The notes under the pieces are model-generated. The model did no database searches and was not told the DNA's origin. It saw only the letters and a program-made list of their open reading frames with translations. The translations under genes and the position numbers were made by a program. Shown piece after piece: positions 30,075-38,432 of a DNA stretch of 64,000 nt (position 1 is the stretch's first letter; every line of letters starts with the position of its first letter). The DNA is taken from assembly GCA_963785255.1 (NCBI GenBank), contig CAWAUR010000011.1, positions 496,001-560,000 on the forward strand, given 5' to 3'. The stretch is from Bog-159 sp963785255. GTDB lineage: Bacteria > Acidobacteriota > Terriglobia > Bryobacterales > Bryobacteraceae.

Positions 30075-32612
30075 ATGCCTCTGGCGCCCGGAACCCGCTT
30101 GGGACCTTATGAGATCGTCGCCCCAGTCGGAGCTGGTGGCATGGGCGAGGTGTACCGGGCGCGCGACACGCGTCTCGATCGTACCGTTGCCATTAAGGTT
30201 TCCCACGAAAATTTCAGCGAGCGCTTCGAGCGCGAGGCCCGCGCCATTGCCGCGCTGAATCATCCTAATATTTGCCAACTCCACGACGTTGGGCCGAATT
30301 ACCTGGTGATGGAGTTTGTGGAGGGCGCGTCTGTTGCGCCGGTTGACCACTCGCGCAAGCTGCTGGATCTCGCCGTGCAGATCGCCGACGGATTGACCGC
30401 CGCGCATGCAGCCGGAATCGTGCATCGCGATCTGAAGCCCGGTAACATCCTGGTGACGCGCGACGGACGCGTGAAGATTCTGGATTTCGGATTGGCGAAA
30501 CCGGCACCCACCGCCGCGGGAACGGGCGATGCCACCGAGACCGTGGTCACCGACCCCGGCACGACGGTCGGGACGGTCGATTACATGTCGCCCGAGCAGG
30601 CGCGCGGGGAACCAAATCTCGCCTCGCAATCGGATCAGTTTTCCTTCGGGCTGGTGCTATATGAACTGGCATCGGGCAAGCGGGCCTTCCATCGCGCCAG
30701 CGCGCCGGAAACCATGGCGGCCATCATCCGCGAGGATGCCGACCCGCTGCCCGGCACCGTGCCCGTGCCGCTGCGCTGGGTGATCGAACGCCTGCTGGCG
30801 AAAGATCCGGCCGAGCGCTATGACTCCACGCGGGACCTCTATCGCGAGCTGAAGCAGATTCGCGACCGGCTTTCGCAGAGCACGAGTGCGGTCCAGGTGG
30901 CTGCACCGCCCGAGAGAGATCGCCAGCTCGGGCTGATCGTCGCGCTGGCTGTGTTGGTGGCCATCGCCGCATCGATCGCCACCGCGTACATCGGTCTGGC
31001 GCCCGCCGTCGATCTTTCCACTTACAAGTTCACGCCGCTCGCGCCCGGGGGAATCGGCGAACGCGAATCTGCATGGTCCCCCGATGGCAAAAGCATCGCT
31101 TACCGTGCCACAGTCCACGGCGTCTCTCAAATCTTCACCCGCAGTATCGGCTCGCCGGATGCCGCGCAACTCACCAGCGCGAGCACCAGCGCCTTTGGCC
31201 CCTCCTGGTCGCCCGATGGCCAATTCATCTACTACTCGGCGGGCCACAACCTATGGTCAATTCCGGCCGCGGGCGGGACGGCCCGCTTGGTGCTCGAAAA
31301 CGCGGCGGCGGCCTCCCTCCATCCGGACGGCAAGACGCTGGCATTTGCGCGGGATGGGAAGCTCTGGATCACGTCGCTCAGTGGCGGCCAGCCGAGGGTA
31401 TTCTGGCCGGGGCCGATAAGCGCGTTTCAGGAGCTAAACGTTCCGCGATTCGCCCCCGACGGCGCCGCCTTGGCCGTTTTAGCAAACGGCCTCTGGGTAT
31501 TGCCGTATCCCTCTGGCAAACCTCGCAAGCTACCAACCGCAAGCGCGCGGCTGCGTGGCGCGGCATGGTTTCCGGATAGCCGCACCCTCCTCATCGCCGA
31601 GGCCGGGGCCTTTGAAGAAGGGGCCCTGGTCCGGATCGGCGTCCGCGATGGCCGCCGCCGTACCATCTACTCCGGCCCGTCCAACTTGTGGCTGCCTTCG
31701 GTATCGCCGGACGGGCGGCGGATCGCCTTTTCTTCGGGCAACGCCGAATGGGATGTGGTGGAAGTCGGCTTTTCCGCTGGAACTGTGCACACGATGGTCG
31801 AGGGTGCGGGAACCAACTGGTATCCGGATTGGGCGCCATCGGGCACGCACTTCTTGTTCTCCAAGAGCGGCGTCGGGGGGGAGGCCATCGAGGACCAGGA
31901 TACGTCCGGCGCCGGGTTTACGCGGCGCCTGGTGGAATCTGGGTATGCGCCCCGCTGGTCACCGGATGGCGCGCGCTTGGCTTACTTGGATAAGGGCTCG
32001 CCAGGCAAACTGATGCTGGCGAACGTCTCCGGCGGCCGTTCCGTGGTGCTCGACCAAGTGGCCTCGGTATGGGGGGAAGCTTGGTCGCCCGATGGGCAAT
32101 GGATCTGCTACCTCCGCCAGGAGGGGGGCGCGACGAAGCTCGTGAAAATTCGCGCCACCCCGGGCGCCGCCCCGGTGATCCTGGCCGATGCCCAGGTTTG
32201 GGGCCGCTTGTTGCCGCAATGGTCGCCGCTGGGCGACTGGATTCTCTACCCGGCGGCCGGCGGGCTCGACTTGATTTCGCCGGACGGTAAATCGAAACGG
32301 ACGCTCACCAAGCGGCAGTTGCTGGCCTTCAACTTCTCGAGGGACGGCAGCCAGGTTTACGGAATCTTCCACAACACTACGGGCGAGGGCGCCGAGTGGC
32401 AGCTTTACGCGGTGAACGTGAAGACGGCTGCGGAAAAGCTTCTCACGCCCGTCGATTTGCCGCCGGCCACCGGTTTGCTGGCTGGCTTCAGCATTCACCC
32501 GGACGGCAAACGCGCACTCACCTCCATCGCCAAAGTATCGGATCAGATCTGGATGCTGGAAGGGTTCGAGCCGCCACCGAGGAACTGGTTCACTCGCCTA
32601 CTGCTGCGCTGA
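30075..32612 (+). CDS. Serine/threonine protein kinase with C-terminal PD40/TolB-like propeller
   Basis: 845 residues, PknB-type. Kinase domain 11-270: glycine loop GAGGMGEVY (19-27), ATP-binding K41 (AIK), catalytic loop HRDLKPGN (D119), metal-binding DFGL (D137) and activation segment GTVDYMSPEQARG. One TM (LIVALAVLVAIAASIATAYIGL, about 290-315) follows. The outer part has several PD40-type strands (SAWSPDGKSIAYR, SWSPDGQFIYYS, SVSPDGRRIAFSS, SWSPDGQWICYL), predicting a beta-propeller that may sense extracytoplasmic ligands. This kinase-propeller fusion is common in Solibacter-like acidobacteria. The substrate is unknown. A family C hairpin follows. Confidence 0.93.
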   Translation: MPLAPGTRLGPYEIVAPVGAGGMGEVYRARDTRLDRTVAIKVSHENFSERFEREARAIAALNHPNICQLHDVGPNYLVMEFVEGASVAPVDHSRKLLDLAVQIADGLTAAHAAGIVHRDLKPGNILVTRDGRVKILDFGLAKPAPTAAGTGDATETVVTDPGTTVGTVDYMSPEQARGEPNLASQSDQFSFGLVLYELASGKRAFHRASAPETMAAIIREDADPLPGTVPVPLRWVIERLLAKDPAERYDSTRDLYRELKQIRDRLSQSTSAVQVAAPPERDRQLGLIVALAVLVAIAASIATAYIGLAPAVDLSTYKFTPLAPGGIGERESAWSPDGKSIAYRATVHGVSQIFTRSIGSPDAAQLTSASTSAFGPSWSPDGQFIYYSAGHNLWSIPAAGGTARLVLENAAAASLHPDGKTLAFARDGKLWITSLSGGQPRVFWPGPISAFQELNVPRFAPDGAALAVLANGLWVLPYPSGKPRKLPTASARLRGAAWFPDSRTLLIAEAGAFEEGALVRIGVRDGRRRTIYSGPSNLWLPSVSPDGRRIAFSSGNAEWDVVEVGFSAGTVHTMVEGAGTNWYPDWAPSGTHFLFSKSGVGGEAIEDQDTSGAGFTRRLVESGYAPRWSPDGARLAYLDKGSPGKLMLANVSGGRSVVLDQVASVWGEAWSPDGQWICYLRQEGGATKLVKIRATPGAAPVILADAQVWGRLLPQWSPLGDWILYPAAGGLDLISPDGKSKRTLTKRQLLAFNFSRDGSQVYGIFHNTTGEGAEWQLYAVNVKTAAEKLLTPVDLPPATGLLAGFSIHPDGKRALTSIAKVSDQIWMLEGFEPPPRNWFTRLLLR

Positions 32613-32629
32613 AGCGCAACCCAAAGCAG

Positions 32630-32661
32630 GTGGGGCAGACCATTTTCTTTGTGGTCTGCCG
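32630..32661 (+). terminator. Family C hairpin after the kinase gene
   Basis: GTGGGGCAGACCA then TTTTCTTTG then TGGTCTGCC: a 9-bp GGCAGACCA/TGGTCTGCC stem with a T-rich loop, 18 bases after the kinase stop. Placement supports transcript termination. The rest of the 32613-32779 gap shows nothing clear. Confidence 0.7.
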
Positions 32662-32779
32662 CTTTCGCGTCTGGGCAGACGACACACAACGGCCCTCTGT
32701 TCCACGCCCCATACACCCTGTGATCTCTTTCGCACCCTTTCGGCACGTGCCCGTCACCCGGCTGTGCTAGCGTGAAGAC

Positions 32780-33553
32780 TTGTCCTTCACCATCCTCACC
32801 TCCGGCATCGGACCGCCGCTGCTGGCCGCTCTGGTGGGCATCGCAGGCGTGTTTCTGGGCTTGTGGCTGACCACCGCCGGACGCCGCACGCGCCTGGTGA
32901 TCCCCTTCAGCGCGGGCGTCCTGCTGGGCGTCGTGTTCTTCGGACTCCTGCCGGAACTGGTGGAAGAGACGGGTTGGGCGGTAACCGGTATTTTCTTTGT
33001 TGCCGGTTACGGTCTGCTCTATTGGATCGGCCGCCACATCGCCCCCGTCTGCCCGTCGTGCTCCCACGATCACGACCACCAGGCGTGCCACACGGCGCTC
33101 CACGGATTCGCCGCGCCCATGATCGGCGCCATGATGCTGCATAGCTTTTTCGATGGCTGGAGCATCGCCGCCGCGCAATTGGCATCCAATCATGGCCTCC
33201 GCCTGGCCGTCACCATGGCCGTGGCTCTGCACAAAATTCCGGAAGGGCTGGCCCTGGGTGCGATTGTGCGCGCATCCGTCGCGTCGCGCGGTACCGCGCT
33301 GTTCTGGAGCGTCTCCGCCGAATCCCTGACGCTGGCGGGCGGCATCCTGGGACTGGCCATCGCCCCGCAACTTGGCGCCGCCTGGATTACTTATCCCCTG
33401 GCCCTGGCTGCCGGATGGCTGTTTTACCTGGGAGCCCACGCCATCCACGGCGAGTGGAAACGCCGCGGCCCCGTGGCCGCGTGTGCCACGGCCCTCACCG
33501 GCGCCGCCGGAGCCGCGGTCTTGCAGCAGGGCGTCGAAGCCTGGTTCCGGTGA
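32780..33553 (+). CDS. ZIP-family divalent metal transporter
   Basis: 257-residue inner-membrane transporter for Zn2+ or related metals. About eight hydrophobic helices. A His-rich loop CPSCSHDHDHQACHTALHG lies between TM3 and TM4. The binuclear metal site motifs are HSFFDGWSIAAAQLA (TM4) and HKIPEGLALGAIV (TM5), the ZIP signature. The start is a TTG (MSFTILTS); the nearby GTG at 32772 is in another frame. Specificity (zinc, iron, manganese) cannot be read from the sequence. Not obviously in an operon with neighbours; a family B inverted repeat follows. Confidence 0.88.
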   Translation: MSFTILTSGIGPPLLAALVGIAGVFLGLWLTTAGRRTRLVIPFSAGVLLGVVFFGLLPELVEETGWAVTGIFFVAGYGLLYWIGRHIAPVCPSCSHDHDHQACHTALHGFAAPMIGAMMLHSFFDGWSIAAAQLASNHGLRLAVTMAVALHKIPEGLALGAIVRASVASRGTALFWSVSAESLTLAGGILGLAIAPQLGAAWITYPLALAAGWLFYLGAHAIHGEWKRRGPVAACATALTGAAGAAVLQQGVEAWFR

Positions 33554-33572
33554 AGCGTGTGCCACGTTATTG

Positions 33573-33670
33573 GAACCGCTCCCTGACGGTCGCGGCTCGG
33601 TAGGGGACGGCTCGGTAATAGCCGCGCCGCTTACTCACGTTTACTGAGCCGCGACCGTCAGGGAGCGGTT
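33573..33670. repeat. Family B full inverted repeat
   Basis: GAACCGCTCCCTGACGG with GTCGCGGCTCGGTA at the left and TTTACTGAGCCGCGACCG with TCAGGGAGCGGTTCC at the right, roughly 28-base arms around a 40-base centre holding another GGCTCGGTAATA. Sits between the ZIP gene and the next gene. Confidence 0.88.
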
Positions 33671-33699
33671 CCCCGCCCGCCCGCGCTACCATAACGAAA

Positions 33700-34359
33700 A
33701 TGAGCGACGACGTCCGGATTACCAAACAAGGTCTCCAAGCCGTCGCATGGGATGGCGAAATCCAGCAGTATGTGCCGCGCGAAGTCGAGACGTTCCTGCC
33801 CCTGCTGCGCTCCACCGTCTCGATCGATCGCGATGTCACGCTGCTGGACGTCTTCCACGCCGTAGAGCGCGACGCGCCGCTCAAGGCCGTGCTCTCCCAA
33901 TACTCCACCTGCGATATCGATGCCTTCCACATTGAAGCCGGGCAGCCGTGCCATCCAAGCGACGACGAACCGAACCTGGAGTATATCGAGATCGCCATGC
34001 GGTTCCTGTTCGATGAGCACAGCGCGCATGCGGATGTGGACGTGTCGGGCATCGGTCCGGTGCATGCGGCCGGCCATCGGCGCTACGGCATCTCTCTCAC
34101 CCCCGTCAATCATCTCGCTGCGCTGCCTGTGCGGCTCAACCCCACGGCCGAAATTTACAAGGATAATGCGATCATCGGCACGGCGCCTTACTGGTTTACC
34201 CTTTTGGAGGTGCTGGGCGAGATTTATTATGAGATCAGTTTTCACGGCTCCCCAAAATCGCGGGACGCGTTTGGCGCGGATCTCGAGGAGGCCGCCGCGG
34301 ACGTGGAATCCGGCTGCGCCGGGCTCGTGCCGTGGGAAACCGATCAGACGATTCAATAA
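33700..34359 (+). CDS. Hypothetical cytosolic protein
   Basis: 219 residues, no signal peptide or membrane segment, acidic. Segments such as VTLLDVFHAVERDAPLKAVL, LEYIEIAMRFLFDEHS, HRRYGISLTPVNHLAALPV and YWFTLLEVLGEIYYEISFHG suggest a mixed alpha/beta fold. I do not recognise a family or catalytic motif. It begins at ATG 33700 and is followed after 13 bases by another unknown gene with a good Shine-Dalgarno, so the two are probably an operon. Its partner being small and helical may hint at a two-protein complex, but no function can be assigned. Confidence 0.7.
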   Translation: MSDDVRITKQGLQAVAWDGEIQQYVPREVETFLPLLRSTVSIDRDVTLLDVFHAVERDAPLKAVLSQYSTCDIDAFHIEAGQPCHPSDDEPNLEYIEIAMRFLFDEHSAHADVDVSGIGPVHAAGHRRYGISLTPVNHLAALPVRLNPTAEIYKDNAIIGTAPYWFTLLEVLGEIYYEISFHGSPKSRDAFGADLEEAAADVESGCAGLVPWETDQTIQ

Positions 34360-34372
34360 CACGGAGATCTAA

Positions 34373-34825
34373 ATGCCAACCCCTTTCGAAAGCGCACAGC
34401 TCAACCTGCACCTCTACGATCTTCGCCGTGAACCCCTGTTGCGTGAAGCGCGCGCCTGGTTCATCGCCGAATTCCATCCCGAGACATACGCTGAATTCCT
34501 CGCCATCGTAGGAGGCGAACGCAACGCGTGGTTCCGCATGGTGCTTGGCTACTGGGATATGGCGGCCTCGCTGGTCACCGGCGGCGCCATCGATGGCGAC
34601 GCCTTCCGCGCGGCGCATAGTGAGATCTTCGCCACGTTCAGCAAGATCCAGCCTTTCCTGGCCGAGATGCGCGCGGCATCCGGCGAGTCCGAATTCTGCA
34701 AACACATGGAAGCCGTGGTGATGGCCGCGCCGGATGCGCAGTCTGTCATGGACCGCCGCCGCAAGCGTTTGCGCGCCGCCGCCAAAAATCGTGGGGCAGG
34801 CTCGCAGCCTGCGCGGGCCTCGTAG
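34373..34825 (+). CDS. Hypothetical helical protein with a repeat-derived C-terminus
   Basis: 150 residues with CGGAG upstream of the ATG. The first ~139 residues are mostly helical: FESAQLNLHLYDLRREPLLREARAWFI, WFRMVLGYWDMAASLVTGGAI, FSKIQPFLAEMRAAS and VMDRRRKRLRAAAKN; resemblance to DUF4760-type proteins is weak. The last 11 residues, RGAGSQPARAS, are encoded by a family A repeat starting at 34791, and the TAG stop is inside it. The original C-terminus has therefore been replaced or extended. Function unknown; the gene upstream is probably co-transcribed. Confidence 0.68.
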   Translation: MPTPFESAQLNLHLYDLRREPLLREARAWFIAEFHPETYAEFLAIVGGERNAWFRMVLGYWDMAASLVTGGAIDGDAFRAAHSEIFATFSKIQPFLAEMRAASGESEFCKHMEAVVMAAPDAQSVMDRRRKRLRAAAKNRGAGSQPARAS

Positions 34826-34880
34826 GCCCGCTCTTCGAGGACTGCGATTGTCTTTGGACAGGCCGGGAGGCCTGTCCTAC
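34791..34880. repeat. Family A composite repeat providing stops on both strands
   Basis: GTGGGGCAGGC then GCAGCCTGCG, GGGCCTCGTAGGCCC, GAGGACTGC and GGACAGGCCGGGAGGCCTGTCC and TAC. The left part encodes the C-terminus and TAG of the 34373 gene. The right edge, read on the minus strand as GTAGGACAGG, contains the TAG stop (34877-34879) of the P1 peptidase. Confidence 0.87.
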
Positions 34881-35998
34881 CGCAACCGGTTGTACTTCTT
34901 CAACACCTCTTGCAGCTTCTCATGCGGCAGCGCGATCACCGTGTGCCCTTGGTAGCCGGTCATCGTCTCCGCCCCCACCATGGCGTTCACAATCGCCTCC
35001 TCGGTGGCCTGCGCGGTAGCCTCGAACAGCGGATTCATTTCATCGTTCGGCATCATCTTCAGATCCACCACCCCCGACGTGCGGCCGGCGCTGGCATTGG
35101 CCGTCGAAAACGCAATGAAGATGTCGCCCGATCCGTTCCCCGAAGTCGATCCCGTACGCGCCAGCCCCAGCGACGCCCGCCGCGCCAGCCGTTTCATCTG
35201 ATGCGGCAGCAACGGCGCGTCGGTCGCCACCACAATAATGATCGAGCCCACATCTTCGCCGGCGTGCCTGTAGTTGCGGGCGTAAGGTTCGTTCCCCGGA
35301 ATCTCCTGCCCCACCGGCGCGCCCGCGATGCGAAGCTGCGCGCGCCGTCCGCAGTTGCACTGCACCAGCACTCCGACGGTATAAGGACCAGCTTTGCGCG
35401 AACTGGTGCCGATGCCGCCCTTAAATCCGTAACACACCATGCCCGTGCCGCCGCCCACGCTGCCTTCCGCCACCGGTCCGCCTTGGGCAGCCTCGACCGC
35501 GTGCACCACATCGTCCTCCTTCACGTGGAACCCGTTAATGTCGTTCAGGAATCCATCCCAAGTCTCCGCCACCACCGGCAGCGACCATTCATCGTCGATG
35601 GCGATTCCCATTTTGCGTGCCTGCGCCACGTTCCACTTGATATAGGAATCGCGCACCACGCCGACGCTGTGCGTATTGGTGATCATCACCGGCCCGTCCA
35701 GCAGCCCCGATTCTTCGAGCCACGTGGTGCCCGTCATTTCGCCGTTTCCATTGAGCGAGAACCATCCGCCGAATACCGCCGCGCGGTTTTGCTTGCCGCG
35801 CGGCCAAACCGCCGTCACGCCCGTGCGTACCGGGCCGCCAATGATGGTGGCATGCCCCACTTCGATCCCCGCCACGTCGGTAATCGCGTTCAGCGGGCCC
35901 GGCGTGCCATCGAACGGGACGCCCAAATCGCGGGCGCGCGCGCCCAGTAGCGCCGCCGCCGCAAAGAAAGTTACACCTATGCGAGCTCGTATAGACAT
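34877..35998 (-). CDS. P1-family (DmpA/S58) N-terminal nucleophile aminopeptidase
   Basis: Aminopeptidase of the Ntn-hydrolase type, self-cleaving into alpha and beta chains. 373 residues from ATG 35998 (MSIRARIGVTFFAAAALLGA, likely signal peptide); a GTG ten codons further up lacks support. Motifs: ITDVAGIEVGHATIIGG, the alpha-chain GGGTGMVCYGFKGGIGTSSR and the beta-chain start DVGSIIIVVATDAPLLPHQ, where the Gly-Ser bond fits the autocatalytic cleavage site of DmpA and the Ser would be the nucleophile. TSGNGSGDIFIAFSTAN follows. Probably periplasmic. A TATACT box 7 bases upstream of the ATG suggests a leaderless mRNA. Confidence 0.88.
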   Translation of the reverse strand: MSIRARIGVTFFAAAALLGARARDLGVPFDGTPGPLNAITDVAGIEVGHATIIGGPVRTGVTAVWPRGKQNRAAVFGGWFSLNGNGEMTGTTWLEESGLLDGPVMITNTHSVGVVRDSYIKWNVAQARKMGIAIDDEWSLPVVAETWDGFLNDINGFHVKEDDVVHAVEAAQGGPVAEGSVGGGTGMVCYGFKGGIGTSSRKAGPYTVGVLVQCNCGRRAQLRIAGAPVGQEIPGNEPYARNYRHAGEDVGSIIIVVATDAPLLPHQMKRLARRASLGLARTGSTSGNGSGDIFIAFSTANASAGRTSGVVDLKMMPNDEMNPLFEATAQATEEAIVNAMVGAETMTGYQGHTVIALPHEKLQEVLKKYNRLR

Positions 35999-36005
35999 GT
36001 TCGGC

Positions 36006-36011
36006 AGTATA
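36006..36011 (-). promoter_or_regulatory. Candidate -10 (TATACT) for the P1 peptidase, near-leaderless
   Basis: Minus-strand ATTATACTGCC places transcription start at or one base from the ATG at 35998. The same layout is seen at the FG-GAP gene (39452-39457). Confidence 0.45.
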
Positions 36012-36104
36012 ATGCATCGAGAGGCCACTCATCCAACCGTCGGGTTTTCACCGTATGAATAATTGTGTGCCTTGGCGAGCTGGTTTAGCCGCATCCGGAG
36101 CATA

Positions 36105-36692
36105 ATGCTGCTGCTGCCTCTGTTGCTGGCGATCGAATTCGGAGAAAGCGATGCGGATTTAGTCCGGCGTCTGCAACGCCGCGATCCGCGCGCCATGGCG
36201 GAGTTATACGATCGCTATGGCCGCCTGGCCTACGCTCTGATCTTACGTGTCGTCCGCGACGGCGCCATCGCCGAGGATCTGGTGCAGGAGACGTTCCTCC
36301 GCGTCTGGAACCGCGTGCAGGGGTTCGACGCTGGGCGCGGCGGGCTGGGCGCATGGCTGCTGGCGGTGGCGCGCAATCGCGCCATCGATTATCTACGCTC
36401 CTCGGCCGGCCGCATGCGCAACACATTGGAATTGCCGGAAACAGACTACCCCGCGCTCTTCGCGGACATGGAAAAGGATCTGCTCAATTCGGACCGGGTG
36501 CGGCGTGTGCGCGTGGCGCTCGAAAAACTTTCGGAGAATCAGCGCGCGGTGATCGAGCTGGCCTACTTCGAAGGTCTCTCGCAAACGGAGATGGCCGAAC
36601 GCTTGCGCCAGCCGCTGGGCACCGTGAAAACCTGGGTCCGAACGGCATTGAAGAGCCTGCGCGAAGAGCTCGGAACGGCGGTGATCGCATGA
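36105..36692 (+). CDS. RNA polymerase ECF sigma factor
   Basis: 195 residues from ATG 36105, which has CGGAG five bases upstream; a TTG 14 codons earlier is in frame but unsupported. Region 2: DADLVRRLQRRDPRAMAELYDRYG, RVVRDGAIAEDLVQETFLRVW and FDAGRGGLGAWLLAVARNRAIDYLR. Region 4: LSENQRAVIELAYFEGLSQTEMAERLRQPLGTVKTWVRTALKSLRE. No C-terminal extension. The TGA overlaps the anti-sigma ATG (ATGA), the normal arrangement for co-production with an inhibitor. The regulon is unknown. A RpoE/SigK-like group is likely from the RskA partner. Confidence 0.92.
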   Translation: MLLLPLLLAIEFGESDADLVRRLQRRDPRAMAELYDRYGRLAYALILRVVRDGAIAEDLVQETFLRVWNRVQGFDAGRGGLGAWLLAVARNRAIDYLRSSAGRMRNTLELPETDYPALFADMEKDLLNSDRVRRVRVALEKLSENQRAVIELAYFEGLSQTEMAERLRQPLGTVKTWVRTALKSLREELGTAVIA

Positions 36693-37447
36693 CTTGCGAC
36701 GAACTCCGCGATCAATACGAGCTGTACGCGCTGGGCCTCGCCGAGGAGCCCGAAGCGAGCGAGATCCGCGCGCACCTGGAGCGCAACTGCGAGACCTGCG
36801 TGCCGGGCGTGCGTAACGCGCGTGCGTTGACTGCGCTGATCGGTGCCTCGGCACCCCCGGCGGAACCGCCCGCGCGTTTGCGCAAGCGGGTCCTGGCGAT
36901 TGCCGGCGGCCAGACCGCGGCGCGTTGGAAGTGGTCGCCCGTATGGGCAGCGGTCGCGGCCGGAGCCTTGATCGCGGCCATCGTGTTCAATGTCCGCGGG
37001 CATCGCGCCGCGGCGGAATTGCAGCAGGCGCGCGCGGAATTGCGGCAGATGCAGTCGGAAGCCGCCGCCCAATCGCGCGAGCTGGCCCGCCTGAACGAAG
37101 CCTTCGCCATTCTGAACCAACCCAATCTGAAGCAGGCAGTCTTTGGCGGCGCCGCGCCGCAACCCCCGCGCGGGCGCGTGTTCCTGGATCCCGCGCGCGG
37201 CGTCCTGCTGATCGCTTCCAATCTGCCGCCGGCGCCCGCCGGCAAGACCTATGAGATGTGGGTGATCCCGAAGAAGGGCAACCCGGTGCCCGCCGGATTA
37301 TTCCAATCCACGGCGGATGGCACCGCATTCCACGTGCAGTCCGGCCCAGTGGACATCGCCAGCACAGCCGCGATAGCGGTAACTGTGGAGCAGGCTGCGG
37401 GAGCTTTGACGCCTAATCTGCCGCCGGTCTTCGCCGCCCCGCTGTAA
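36689..37447 (+). CDS. Anti-sigma factor (ZAS motif, RskA-like)
   Basis: 252 residues; membrane-bound inhibitor of the adjacent sigma factor. The N-terminal cytosolic anti-sigma domain holds the zinc-associated motif HLERNCETC (H-x3-C-x2-C). One TM (WAAVAAGALIAAIVFNV, about 90-107) is followed by a coiled coil (AAAELQQARAELRQMQSEAAAQSRELARL) and a C-terminal extracytoplasmic RskA domain with GRVFLDPARGVLLIASNLP and KTYEMWVIPKKGNPVPAGLF. Release of the sigma factor probably needs regulated proteolysis. The start codon overlaps the sigma stop. A family B repeat follows. Confidence 0.9.
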   Translation: MTCDELRDQYELYALGLAEEPEASEIRAHLERNCETCVPGVRNARALTALIGASAPPAEPPARLRKRVLAIAGGQTAARWKWSPVWAAVAAGALIAAIVFNVRGHRAAAELQQARAELRQMQSEAAAQSRELARLNEAFAILNQPNLKQAVFGGAAPQPPRGRVFLDPARGVLLIASNLPPAPAGKTYEMWVIPKKGNPVPAGLFQSTADGTAFHVQSGPVDIASTAAIAVTVEQAAGALTPNLPPVFAAPL

Positions 37448-37473
37448 GATCCGGACAGGCGCTTAACCGTGAT

Positions 37474-37563
37474 ACCGCTCCCTGACGGTCGCGGCTCGGT
37501 AAATCGCGCGGCTGGTTATGCGACGCACGGCTGCTTACCGAGCCGCGACGGTCACGGAGTGGT
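37474..37563. repeat. Family B full inverted repeat
   Basis: ACCGCTCCCTGACGGTCGCG and GCTCGGTAA at the left; TTACCGAGCCGCGACGGTCA and CGGAGTGGT at the right. Located between the anti-sigma gene and the ABC ATPase gene (37448-37629, otherwise empty). Confidence 0.87.
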
Positions 37564-37629
37564 TTCCGCCGACCCGCGCGCACGACCGGCACCGATCCAG
37601 CGCTCGTCCGTCAATTAGAATAGAAGCAC

Positions 37630-38304
37630 ATGATCAGAACCGCGAATCTGGACAAATTCTACGAAGCGGGCTATGGGCGGACCTACGTCCTGCGGCGCAT
37701 CGAAGTGGACATCAAGGAAGGCGAATTCGTCACCATCATGGGTCCGTCGGGCGCCGGCAAATCCACGCTGTTGAGCATCATCGGCATGCTGGACGGAGCC
37801 TGGACCGGCGAATACTACTTCTTGGACCACGCCGTGCATAAGATGAAGCCCAAGGACCGCGTGGAGCTGAACAAGAAATACATGGGCTTCGTGTTCCAAA
37901 GCTACCACCTGATCGACAACCTGACGGTTTACGAGAACCTGGATATTCCGCTGTCCTACCGGAACATCAAATCGTCGGAGCGCGCCAGCCTGGTGTGCGA
38001 TGCGCTCGACCGTTTCCACATAGTGGGCAAGCGCGATCTCTATCCCAATCAGCTTTCCGGCGGCCAGCAGCAGCTTGTGGCGGTGGCGCGCGCGGTGATC
38101 GCCAATCCCAAGCTGATCCTGGCCGACGAGCCGACCGGCAATCTGCATTCCAGCCAGGGCAAGGAAATCATGGAGCTGTTCAAGCGGCTCAACGATGAAG
38201 GCGCCACGATTATTCAGGTGACTCACTCGGAAGCCAATGCGGCCTACGGGCACCGGATTATCAATCTGGCGGATGGCTGGGTGGTGAAGCCGGCGGCGGG
38301 GTAG
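37630..38304 (+). CDS. ABC transporter ATP-binding protein (MacB/LolD type)
   Basis: 224 residues, a single nucleotide-binding domain. Walker A GPSGAGKST (39-46), Q-loop GFVFQSYHLIDNLTVYENL, signature LSGGQQQLVAVARA, Walker B LILADEPTGNL, H-loop VTHS. The LolD/MacB subfamily partners with FtsX-like permeases. No permease gene is adjacent; the only such permeases in this window are the two ADOP proteins more than 25 kb away, which lack an ATPase. It might serve them or other orphan permeases, but that is inference. The gene is followed by an eroded hicBA module. Confidence 0.9.
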   Translation: MIRTANLDKFYEAGYGRTYVLRRIEVDIKEGEFVTIMGPSGAGKSTLLSIIGMLDGAWTGEYYFLDHAVHKMKPKDRVELNKKYMGFVFQSYHLIDNLTVYENLDIPLSYRNIKSSERASLVCDALDRFHIVGKRDLYPNQLSGGQQQLVAVARAVIANPKLILADEPTGNLHSSQGKEIMELFKRLNDEGATIIQVTHSEANAAYGHRIINLADGWVVKPAAG

Positions 38305-38306
38305 AT

Positions 38307-38432
38307 CATGAAGCGCGCGCCAACCGCATCGAAGCGCTCACGCTCTTTTTCGAAAGGGCCGCGCCGTCTGAAGTTGCCCGCCGCGTCCATCACGAGGTTT
38401 TCGTGACCCAGGTTGAGGCGCCGGTTGGGTAA
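38307..38432 (+). pseudogene. HicB antitoxin relict (C-terminal part only)
   Basis: Open frame without a start, directly after the ATPase stop, reading RANRIEALTLFFERAAPSEV then ARRVHHEVFVTQVEAPVG and TAA at 38430-38432. The position just ahead of, and overlapping, a HicA-like frame and its helical/basic content fit the C-terminal end of a HicB-type antitoxin. The N-terminal RNase-H-like part is missing. Confidence 0.5.
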
